From: Deltaproteobacteria bacterium
GTDB lineage: Bacteria > Myxococcota_A > UBA796 > JAFGLY01
DNA length: 32,610 bases
Reading direction: 5' to 3'
NCBI GenBank assembly: GCA_016927815.1
Contig: JAFGLY010000027.1
Coordinates: 1 to 32,610 of the forward strand
Within the stretch, counting starts at the first letter, position 1. The number at the start of each line of letters is the position of its first letter. The notes beneath the pieces were generated by a model. That model was not told the origin of the DNA, made no database searches, and saw only the letters and a program-made list of their open reading frames with translations. A program made the translations under genes and the position numbers. Shown in pieces: positions 24,403 to 31,698 of this stretch.

Positions 24403-24883
24403 CGTTGCCTCGCTCCTTGAAGAGGACGACCACGCCGAGGACCCCGGTGAACAGGATGAGGACCTGGCCCAGGACGTCCGTGGGGCGCAGTCTCCAGAGG
24501 GTCTCCCCCACGCCCGGTTCCCCCATGGGACGGGAGGGGGGAATCTCCGGCACGCCCAGGTACGCGAGTGCGACGGCCACGACCACGAGCAGGATCGGGA
24601 GTGCGACGTACCGCCTCCAGCGGCGCTCGGTGGCCCGCGCGAGCTCCTGGGGGCTCTCTGCCCGCGTGAGCGCCACGGCGCTGACGAACACGACCGTGAT
24701 GAGCCCGGCGCAGACCGAGAGTTCGAACACGGCGGCCCAGGGCGCGTGCATCTGGAAGAGCAGCACCGAGAGGACGACGGAGGTGACGGCCAGGCCGATG
24801 GCCGCGCCCACCAGGCCGCGGGCGAGCACGGTCCAGACCGCGGCCACGACGAGCAGCACGAGCAGGACGAGTTCGAGGGTCAC
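24392..24883 (-). CDS. NuoJ/MbhD-E-like membrane subunit
   Basis: The 163-residue product has three N-terminal helices (about 1-75), with a Glu in the third helix region (VFELSVCAGLITVVFV), as in NuoJ and the MrpA/MbhD segment. A basic cytosolic stretch (residues 78-93) and two further helices (about 94-112 and 133-155) separated by a Pro/Gly loop follow. This five-helix layout matches NuoJ. It should form part of the membrane path next to NuoK and NuoA. It lies 28 bases after the NuoN-like gene. Confidence 0.86.
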   Translation of the reverse strand: MTLELVLLVLLVVAAVWTVLARGLVGAAIGLAVTSVVLSVLLFQMHAPWAAVFELSVCAGLITVVFVSAVALTRAESPQELARATERRWRRYVALPILLVVVAVALAYLGVPEIPPSRPMGEPGVGETLWRLRPTDVLGQVLILFTGVLGVVVLFKERGNDAR

Positions 24884-24911
24884 TTGGGCTCTCCTCCGGT
24901 CGCCGGGCGGC

Positions 24912-26336
24912 TCAACCGAGGATGTTCTGCACGGGAAGGATGAACGTTTCCAGGATGAAGAAGAAGAAGACGCCGACGCAGATGGTAGCCGCGGCGAGGA
25001 GGACCGCCGGGACCACCAGCCCGCGACCGGCCTCCCGCACCGACTCCATGTTCTCGGCCAGCTTGCCGAAGAACACGCGTCGCTGCAGGGACAGGAAGTA
25101 GGCGAGCGTGACGAGGCTCCCGAGGATGGCGGCCGCCGCCCATCCCTCGTGCCCGGCCTGCCAGAGCGCGATCAAGATGATGAGCTTGCTCCAGAAGCCG
25201 GCCAGCGGGGGGATGCCGGCGGTGGAGAACAGGGCCACCACCGAGGTGCCGCTGGTCCAGGGCATGCGATGGGACAGGCCGCCCATGCGGTCCATGTCCC
25301 GCGTGCCCGTGGCGGCCTCCACCGCGGCTGCGTTCACGAAGAGCTGGGTCTTGAAGATGGCGTGGTTGAAGAGATGGAACACGGCGCCGGCCAGGCCGAG
25401 CGGTGTCGCCGCGCCGAGTGCGACCACGATGTACCCGACCTGGCTCACGGAGGACCAGGCGAGCATCCGCTTCATGTCCTTCTGCGGCAGGGCCGCGAGG
25501 GCACCGGTGAAGATGGACGCGGTACCGAGCACGAGCAGGAGCGTGTCCAGCCCGGGCACTCCTCGGAAACACTCGCTGGCGAGCCGGATGAGCGTGTAGA
25601 GGCCGCCGACCTTGGTGACGATCCCGGCCAGCAGCACGCTGACCGCGGGAGGCGCCTCGGTGTAGGCGTCGGGTAGCCAGCCGTGGAACGGCACCACGCC
25701 GCCCTTGACGAACAGCCCGGCCAGGAAGAGGATGGTGGCCAGGCCTGCGGGGAACATCCCGCCGGCCTCGACGGCGGCGCGAATCGCCGCAAAGGTGGTG
25801 TTCCCTGCGGCCATGAGGAGCAGCGCCACGCCGGCCAGCATCAGGACGGAGGCCACCGCGGAGAGAAGCAGGTACTTGAACGCGCCCTCGAGGCCGCCCG
25901 GCTCCTTCCGGCTGGCCACGAGAACGAAGGACCCCACGCCCAGCGCCTCGATGAAGAGCCAGAGGGAGAAGAGGTCCTGGACGAGCACCACGCCGTTCAT
26001 GGCAGCCAGGGACGCGAGCAGCAGGCTCTCGAAATCGAGCCTGGCCTTGGGTGCCGAGAGAGTGGAGCGGGCCACGACGAGCGCAGAGAGGCCCACGAAC
26101 CCGATGGTGAGCAGGAGCACTCGCGTCAGGCCGTCGTAGGAGATGTCCACGGGCAGGAACCAGGGCTGGGCCTTGGGGTCCTCGAGCGCGCCCGGGGGCA
26201 CGATGGCCACGATCGCCTGGAGGGTGAGCAGCAGGCCCACGACATACGGCGAGATGCGCCGAAAGAAGGTCCGGGCCACCGGCAGGTGGAGGAGGAGGAG
26301 GGCCAGGAGCGGGACGAAGACGAAGAGCGAGGCCAA
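24912..26336 (-). CDS. Antiporter-like proton-pumping subunit (NuoN/MrpD type)
   Basis: The 474-residue product has about 14 helices. Key pumping residues of the family are present: Glu130 in helix 5 (WLFIEALGVG), Lys211 in helix 7 (FVKGGVVPFHGWLPDA), Lys242 in helix 8 (GIVTKVGGLY) and Lys384 in helix 12 (GFWSKL). It therefore looks functional as an ion channel of complex I/Mrp type. It is closest in feel to NuoN and MrpD rather than NuoL, having no long C-terminal arm. It lies 13 bases after the NuoL-like gene. Confidence 0.94.
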   Translation of the reverse strand: MASLFVFVPLLALLLLHLPVARTFFRRISPYVVGLLLTLQAIVAIVPPGALEDPKAQPWFLPVDISYDGLTRVLLLTIGFVGLSALVVARSTLSAPKARLDFESLLLASLAAMNGVVLVQDLFSLWLFIEALGVGSFVLVASRKEPGGLEGAFKYLLLSAVASVLMLAGVALLLMAAGNTTFAAIRAAVEAGGMFPAGLATILFLAGLFVKGGVVPFHGWLPDAYTEAPPAVSVLLAGIVTKVGGLYTLIRLASECFRGVPGLDTLLLVLGTASIFTGALAALPQKDMKRMLAWSSVSQVGYIVVALGAATPLGLAGAVFHLFNHAIFKTQLFVNAAAVEAATGTRDMDRMGGLSHRMPWTSGTSVVALFSTAGIPPLAGFWSKLIILIALWQAGHEGWAAAAILGSLVTLAYFLSLQRRVFFGKLAENMESVREAGRGLVVPAVLLAAATICVGVFFFFILETFILPVQNILG

Positions 26337-26349
26337 GGAGGGTCCTCCT

Positions 26350-28221
26350 CTACGAGAGGGCGACGATCAGCGCGACCACGATCACGCCGGCGAGGGACCA
26401 CGCCACGTACAGGGAATAGGACCCGTCATGGAGCGCGCGCAGGCCGCGTCCGATGCCGTGGGCCACGCGGACGGACACCACGTCGTAGATCCAGTCGATG
26501 CCCCGGTCGAACCAGAAGGAGACCAGGGAGAACCCACGCACGACCACGAGCCCCTGGTCGTAGGGGTCGAAGACGCGGCGCTCGGCCATGGCGTACACCT
26601 GCGAGAGACCGGGCGCGTGGTGGATGTGGTCCACGGCGTGGAGACCCGAACCGCTCCTCCGGGCACCCCACAGGTGGTTGGCGAGCGCGAGGGCGAGGGC
26701 GATGCACGTGAGCGCCACGAGCAGCCATGAGTGCGGCAGGCCGGCGAAGTCGTGGCCTGCGAGTTGGTCTGCGAGGATCGGCTGGATGAGGCCTCGCAGG
26801 GGGAGCGGGTTGTACACGCCGAAGAGGATGCAGCCCGCGACCAGCACGAGCATGGGCACCCACATCGACCAGGGGACTTCCTTGGGGGTCCGGGTGCCCG
26901 CGGCTGGCTTCCCGAGGAAGGCCGCGTGTCCGAGCTTGAGGAACGAGGCTGCGGTGAGCACGGAGCCGAGGAGCGCGGCCGCGTAGTAGATCCAGTGCCG
27001 CTCGAGCGCGCCGTCGTAGACCAGCTCCTTCGAGAAGAACCCGTTGAAGGGGGGCACGCCGGAGATGGCACACGCCGCCACGATGAACGAGACGAAGGTC
27101 ACCGGCATGGCCCGGCCGATCCCTCCGAGCCGCGCCAGGTCGGTGGTGCCGGCCTGCCGCTCCACGGCGCCGCCGGTGAGGAAGAGGCAGCTCTTGTACA
27201 TGGCGTGGTTGATCATGTGGAAGAGACCTCCCACAATGCCAGCCGGTACAGCCGTTCCCACGCCGAGAATCATGTATCCGACCTGGGAGATGGCGTGGTA
27301 GGACAGGAGCCGCTTGTAGTCCCTCTGGACCAGCGCCATGGCCACCGCGATGAGGATGGTGGCTGCGCCCAGCACCATGAGGAGGTGGCTGGCCCAGGTG
27401 TCGGGGCGGAGCGCGAAGAGCTCCAGGGCGATGCGGGCCAGGAGGTAGATGCCAAGCAGCTTCTCGATGGCCGCTGGTAGAAAGGCCATGAACGGCAGGG
27501 GCGCGTCCACCGCGGCGTCGGGGATCCAGGTGTGGAACGGGAGGGATCCCGCCTTGGACGTGGCCCCGATCATGAGCAGCACGAACGCGAGGCCGCCGGT
27601 GGCGTCGAGTGCGAGGCCCCCAGAAGCCCCGATGGTGGACAGCGAGAGGCTGGATCCTCCTTCGGACACGGCCACGAGCGCGATCCCGCCCATGAGGCAG
27701 AGGTCCGAGAGACCCACCAGCACGAGGGCCTTGACCGCGGTCTTCCAGGCGTCCGGACCTCCCGCCCAGATCATCCAGAACAGGGTGCCGAGCAGCCCCT
27801 CCCAGAAGAACAGGAGGAAGATCAGGTTGTCGGCCATCATGGCGCCGCTGGAGAGCGCCAGGGACGCGAGCAGGCCCGCCCAGAACGACCGGGTGTCGTT
27901 CCGTCCCGCGAAGAACGCGACGCCGTAGAGCGACACCAGGATCGAGAACCCGGCGGCCGCCGTGAGCACGAAGGCCGCGAAGTGGTCGATCCGGAACGAG
28001 GCCTCGAGCCCCCAGTAGGCCCAGGAGGGCGCGCTCCAGGCCAGGGCGTGCCCGGCGCCGTGCACGGCGCGGAACAGCTGGATGGCCAGGCCCACCTGCA
28101 CCGCCGAGACCCCGACCGAGACCCAGGAGCGGGAGGCGTCGCGGGGCAACAGGAGCACGATGAGCGCACCCAGTGCGGGGAACGCCACCAGGAGGAGTGC
28201 GGTCACGGGGATCGCCGGCAT
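26350..28221 (-). CDS. Antiporter-like proton-pumping subunit (NuoL type, long C-terminal arm)
   Basis: The 623-residue product is the size of NuoL. It keeps Glu141 (FFWEGLLGT), Lys223 (SKAGSLPFHTWIPDA), Lys254 (AIEKLLGIY) and the Lys398-Glu399 pair in helix 12 (GFFSKEL). After the core of 14 helices it has an extension from about residue 490 with two or three more helices, including a VDHIHHAPGL segment and a VFDPYDQG motif. These are typical of NuoL-like subunits with a lateral helix and anchoring helix. The arm could link the antiporter modules. It lies three bases after the first antiporter gene. Confidence 0.95.
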   Translation of the reverse strand: MPAIPVTALLLVAFPALGALIVLLLPRDASRSWVSVGVSAVQVGLAIQLFRAVHGAGHALAWSAPSWAYWGLEASFRIDHFAAFVLTAAAGFSILVSLYGVAFFAGRNDTRSFWAGLLASLALSSGAMMADNLIFLLFFWEGLLGTLFWMIWAGGPDAWKTAVKALVLVGLSDLCLMGGIALVAVSEGGSSLSLSTIGASGGLALDATGGLAFVLLMIGATSKAGSLPFHTWIPDAAVDAPLPFMAFLPAAIEKLLGIYLLARIALELFALRPDTWASHLLMVLGAATILIAVAMALVQRDYKRLLSYHAISQVGYMILGVGTAVPAGIVGGLFHMINHAMYKSCLFLTGGAVERQAGTTDLARLGGIGRAMPVTFVSFIVAACAISGVPPFNGFFSKELVYDGALERHWIYYAAALLGSVLTAASFLKLGHAAFLGKPAAGTRTPKEVPWSMWVPMLVLVAGCILFGVYNPLPLRGLIQPILADQLAGHDFAGLPHSWLLVALTCIALALALANHLWGARRSGSGLHAVDHIHHAPGLSQVYAMAERRVFDPYDQGLVVVRGFSLVSFWFDRGIDWIYDVVSVRVAHGIGRGLRALHDGSYSLYVAWSLAGVIVVALIVALS

Positions 28222-28224
28222 GGG

Positions 28225-29670
28225 TCACCTCGCCGCAACGAGCAGGTTGACGACCGTGGACTGCACGAGCCAGGCCGATGGGGTGATCCAGATTCCACCC
28301 ACCAGGGAGAGGGCCGCGAGGAAGGCCACGGACCCGACCATGGAGCGCGAGGTCTCCTGGGGCGTCGTCCCGCGGGGCTGTCCCAGGAACACCATCGTGA
28401 AGAGTCGGAGGAGGTAGAGGATCGTGAGGACCGCCCCTGCGAGGAACAGGAGCGTGAGGCCCACCTGTCCGGTCTCCATGGACCCCGCGATGACCATGTA
28501 CTTCCCGAAGAACCCACCGAACGGGGGGATGCCCATGACCGAGAAGCTGCAGAGCAGGAACGCCACGGCCGTGACCGGCATGGTCCGCCCGAGGCCACCC
28601 AGGCGCCGGATGTCCTTCTCGTGTGTGGTCTGCTCCACGATGCCCGCGCAGAGGAAGAGTCCACCCTTCGAGAGCCCGTGCATGAGGATGTACAGCAGGG
28701 CGCCGGCCATGCCGATCTCCGTGCCCACGCTCAAGCCGAGGAAGATGAAGCCGATCTGGCTCACCGTGGAGAGGGCGATGATCCGCTTCATGTCCGTCTC
28801 CACGAGGGCGGCCCCTGCGCTGACGAGCGCGCTCGTGCCCGCGATCCAGGGCACCACGACGTGCCAGGTGTCGGACACCACGAAGGTGTCCCCGAACAGG
28901 CGGGCGAACACGTAGACGCCGATCTTGACCAGCACCGCCGCGTGCAGGAGCGCGGTCACCGGCGAGGGGGCCACGCCGGCGTCCGGGAGCCAGGTGTGCA
29001 GCGGCAGCGTGGCCGACTTGGAGAGGATCCCCACGAGGATGAGCCCGACCGCGAGGTCCGGGATGGGTCGGCCCGCGAACGCACGCCTCAGCACGGGCAG
29101 GTCGAAGGAGCCTCCCTCGCCGTGGAGCAGGATGAACCCGATCAGCATGACCAGCGCGCCGAACACGGTCACCAGGAACGCCTTGTCGGCCCGGAGCACG
29201 ATGGGTCGGTCCCGGAAGAAGCCGATGAGGCGCCAGCACGCGATCGCGGTGATCTCCCAGAACAGGTACAGGACGATCAGGTTCTGGGCGTAGACGAGGC
29301 CCATCATGGCCCCGAGGAAGAGCACCACCATGAGGTAGTACTCCTCCTGGTGGCCGTAGTGCGCGATGTAGGACCAGGAGTAGAACACGATCACCGCGCC
29401 GACCAGCGAGGACACCAGCGCCATGAACACGGCGAGGCGGTCGGCCACGAACCACAGGTTGATGCCCTGCGCGAGGTCCTGCCGGAAGACCACGTCCGTG
29501 CCGCCGAACACGCCGGGTGCGAGCACGGCGGAGCCCACCAGCGAGACGAGCACCAGGGCCAACGCCACGAGGTTGCGGGCTCGGGGGGATGCGCGTCCGA
29601 CGAGCGGCAGGAGGAGGGCGCCGACGACGGGCGTGAAGACAACGAGGAGCAGGATCTTCGAGCCGTCCAT
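28225..29670 (-). CDS. Antiporter-like proton-pumping subunit (NuoM/HyfB/MrpD type), first gene of hydrogenase operon
   Basis: The 481-residue product has about 14 helices with all family charges: Glu139 in helix 5 (LFWEITAIACW), Lys218 in helix 7 (SKSATLPLHTWLPDAG), Lys249 in helix 8 (AAVLVKIGVY) and Lys390 in helix 12 (GFFGKY). It belongs to the Proton_antipo_M superfamily and resembles the HyfB/MrpD/NuoM group. It is the first gene of the operon; a GGAG is about nine bases before the ATG and a 240-base divergent gap lies upstream. Starting with antiporters and ending with the catalytic genes is not the order of E. coli hyf. Confidence 0.95.
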   Translation of the reverse strand: MDGSKILLLVVFTPVVGALLLPLVGRASPRARNLVALALVLVSLVGSAVLAPGVFGGTDVVFRQDLAQGINLWFVADRLAVFMALVSSLVGAVIVFYSWSYIAHYGHQEEYYLMVVLFLGAMMGLVYAQNLIVLYLFWEITAIACWRLIGFFRDRPIVLRADKAFLVTVFGALVMLIGFILLHGEGGSFDLPVLRRAFAGRPIPDLAVGLILVGILSKSATLPLHTWLPDAGVAPSPVTALLHAAVLVKIGVYVFARLFGDTFVVSDTWHVVVPWIAGTSALVSAGAALVETDMKRIIALSTVSQIGFIFLGLSVGTEIGMAGALLYILMHGLSKGGLFLCAGIVEQTTHEKDIRRLGGLGRTMPVTAVAFLLCSFSVMGIPPFGGFFGKYMVIAGSMETGQVGLTLLFLAGAVLTILYLLRLFTMVFLGQPRGTTPQETSRSMVGSVAFLAALSLVGGIWITPSAWLVQSTVVNLLVAAR

Positions 29671-29765
29671 GGGTCTGCTCTCCGGAGGGCTCTGGGGGAG
29701 AGGCTTCGGGGCCTCGTCTCCCCAGCCGCAGGCTCAGGCCGGGACCCTCCGCACGGGGGCAGCCG

Positions 29766-29794
29766 CTCATAGTCCCGGAGGGCCGGGTCAGCAA
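29766..29794 (-). promoter_or_regulatory. Candidate promoter of the hydrogenase operon
   Basis: On the minus strand TTGCTG (29789-29794) and TATGAG (29766-29771) are 17 bases apart, giving a start site near 29759 and a leader of about 90 bases before 29670. An A/T-rich patch (AAAAATACA, 29797-29805), rare in this GC-rich window, lies just upstream and could help RNA polymerase. The spacer holds a CCCGG/CCGGG inverted repeat that could be an operator. Both boxes match the sigma-70 consensus only partly. Confidence 0.33.
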
Positions 29795-29849
29795 AGTGTA
29801 TTTTTGTCACTCACCGCACCCGTCCGCCCCCCCCCTTCGGGGGTGCAAC

Positions 29850-29878
29850 TTGACAGGTCGTTCCTGGGGTGTCAGCAT
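29850..29878 (+). promoter_or_regulatory. Candidate sigma-70 promoter of the right-edge membrane protein gene
   Basis: A perfect TTGACA (29850-29855) is followed after 17 bases by CAGCAT (29873-29878), a 3/6 match to the -10 box. The start site would fall near 29885, which supports the ATG at 29911 over the in-frame GTG at 29869. A CCCC-TTCG-GGGG hairpin sequence lies just upstream (about 29831-29843). Confidence 0.38.
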
Positions 29879-29910
29879 CCCGCGCCGAGCTCCCCGTCCC
29901 TCGGAACCCC

Positions 29911-31698
29911 ATGCGCTTCCCGATCCAGGCCCGCCGGACGCTTCTCTTCGCAGCGATCGCCCTCGGAGCCGGGCTGTCCGTCGTAGCGGCCCTCTCGTGG
30001 CCCCTGGGGCTCCACCTTAGGACCTGGCACCTCTTGAGCCCGTTCGGCGACAGCCACGTGTGGGTCTTCGACTGGGTGGCCCGCACGCTCGCCTCCGGAG
30101 AATTCCCCATTGAGACGTACGAAATCGGATACCCGGAGACGCGCCGGGTACGCCTCATCGGGTGGGTGCCCGCGCTGGTCTCCGTACCGCTGCGCCCCCT
30201 CCTGGGGCCCCTGGGTGCCGCAAATGTGATCCAGCTCCTGTCGCTGCCGGTATCCAGCCTCGTGGCCGCGTTCTGGATCCGGCGCAGGACCGGGGTCGAC
30301 GCCTGGACCTCGGCGGCCCTCGGCCTCGCGTTCGGTCTGGGACCCACCGCGCTGTCCACGTTCGGCATCCAGGAGATCTCCAACACCCAGGTCTGGATCG
30401 TGCCCGCCTTCCTGCTGGCCCTCGAGGCCGCGGACCGGCGGGCGGCCGCGCTTCCCCTCCTCTTCTTCGTGAGCCTGGCCGCTTCGTTCACGAGCCCCTA
30501 CTTCGCGCTCGCCCTGCCGCTCCTGGCCGGGGCCTGGGCCGTGTGGCGGGTGGGGTTCCCCCGCGCGCCGGCACCCGGCGCTCCCAAGCCGCAACGGGAG
30601 GGCGGATCGGTCCCACCGCACTCCCCCCTCCGTCGCCTGTCCCGGCGCCTGCTCCACCCGGCGCTCGTGCTCGCGGTGATCGCGGCCGCCCTGCTCCCCG
30701 CCCGCGGGTACTACGATCCGCTCGCCACGGAGGGCAACCTGGGTGCGTTCCGGCCGGCCCGCCGGGCCGAGATCCAGGACCCGCTCCCCTTCCCTCCCCC
30801 CGTGGCCCGGCCCGACGCGCTGGTCGCGGGGACCGATCCGGCCCCGTCCCGACCCGGCGAGTCCCACCACGTGTGCTACCTGGGCGCGGTGCTGCTCGCC
30901 GCCCTGGGGGTGCTCGCGCTGGTGCGCCGCCCGGCGGGTGCCGGGCGGCGCGGTGCGTGGGAAGGGCTGGGCCTGCTCGCCGGGGGAATCCTGCTCGCCA
31001 TGGGTCCGTTCCTCGCCTGGGGGGATCACCTCGTCCGGATCGGGGATGCGCGCATCGCGCTGCCCGTCTGGCTGCTCGAGGAGGCCGGCTACCCCACCCG
31101 TCTCGGGGGCCTCTACTTCCGCTACGCCGTCGTGGCGGAGGCCGGGCTCGTCCTGCTGCTCGGCAGCCTCCTGGCCGGTCGCCGACGGGCGGCGCTGCTG
31201 GCCTGGGGCCTGCTCGTGCTGCATGTGGCCGACGGGATCCGAGCCACCGGGCCGATGTGGCCGCGGCCGGGCGAGGAGGTGCCGGGGCTCGCCGACCTCG
31301 AGACCCTGCGCGGATCGGACGGAGCCGTGCTCGAACTCCCGCTCCAGGCCGACACGAACAGCATGCTGGGCCAGGGGGGGATGCTTCGGGCCGCGTTCCA
31401 CGGCCGACCGACGACCTCCCTGGCCCGCGACGTCCAGAACGCGCGGTCCACGTTGAGGACACTCGTTCACGACCCGCCGGGCCCGCGCGCCCTGCCCCGC
31501 AAGCTCTCCCACCACGGCTTCCGGTACGTGGTGATCCCCCGGGCCGAGGCCCACGCGCTCGACGCCCAGGAGCGCCACTTCCTGGGTCTCCTGGGCACCC
31601 CCTGGCGGGACGGAGCGCTCACGATCTGGGACCTGGGTCCCACGCGGATCCACCCCGAGCCACCGGCTGCCGGACGGACGAGGCCTACAGAGCGGTAA
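29911..31698 (+). CDS. Polytopic membrane protein related to the one at the left edge
   Basis: The 595-residue product has about 11-13 membrane helices, starting at residues 10-30. The first extracytoplasmic loop contains HVWVFDW and an ETYEIGYP stretch, and a large loop with charged and proline-rich text lies between about residues 225 and 325. The last 130 residues are soluble (GAVLELPLQADTN and later GFRYVVIPRAEAH). This layout, with the membrane part followed by a soluble end, recalls glycosyltransferase GT-C or YfhO-like proteins in which such an ending is common. No DxD or similar catalytic motif is clear. The ATG at 29911 is supported by the candidate promoter; GTG 29869 is an alternative. 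It overlaps the convergent lipoprotein gene by 14 bases. Function unknown. Confidence 0.82.
   Translation: MRFPIQARRTLLFAAIALGAGLSVVAALSWPLGLHLRTWHLLSPFGDSHVWVFDWVARTLASGEFPIETYEIGYPETRRVRLIGWVPALVSVPLRPLLGPLGAANVIQLLSLPVSSLVAAFWIRRRTGVDAWTSAALGLAFGLGPTALSTFGIQEISNTQVWIVPAFLLALEAADRRAAALPLLFFVSLAASFTSPYFALALPLLAGAWAVWRVGFPRAPAPGAPKPQREGGSVPPHSPLRRLSRRLLHPALVLAVIAAALLPARGYYDPLATEGNLGAFRPARRAEIQDPLPFPPPVARPDALVAGTDPAPSRPGESHHVCYLGAVLLAALGVLALVRRPAGAGRRGAWEGLGLLAGGILLAMGPFLAWGDHLVRIGDARIALPVWLLEEAGYPTRLGGLYFRYAVVAEAGLVLLLGSLLAGRRRAALLAWGLLVLHVADGIRATGPMWPRPGEEVPGLADLETLRGSDGAVLELPLQADTNSMLGQGGMLRAAFHGRPTTSLARDVQNARSTLRTLVHDPPGPRALPRKLSHHGFRYVVIPRAEAHALDAQERHFLGLLGTPWRDGALTIWDLGPTRIHPEPPAAGRTRPTER

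Noticed and set aside
19743-29670. Plain respiratory complex I (nuo operon)
   Set aside because: Although it has A, B, C, D, H, I, J, K, L, M and N-like genes, the NuoD-like subunit keeps both NiFe CxxC motifs, the NuoB-like subunit has the spaced CxxC form, E/F/G are absent and a hydrogenase maturation protease is included.
27532-29772. A 746-codon plus-strand frame rich in Glu, His and Arg
   Set aside because: It is an antisense shadow of two membrane proteins; its composition is that expected opposite hydrophobic GC-rich genes.
26426-29794. A 1122-codon minus-strand open frame across two antiporter genes
   Set aside because: It is a different frame of the same strand, highly Arg/Gly/Pro-rich, a shadow of GC-rich coding; the NuoM- and NuoL-like frames carry all the conserved motifs.
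29795-29812. Sigma-54 (-24/-12) promoter in the TGACAAAAATACACTTTGC region
   Set aside because: The GG-to-GC spacing does not fit the fixed 10-base distance, and TGGCAC is absent.
29831-29843. CCCC-TTCG-GGGG hairpin as a terminator
   Set aside because: It lies between two divergent promoters' upstream sides, so it is probably not transcribed; there is no convergent gene end nearby.
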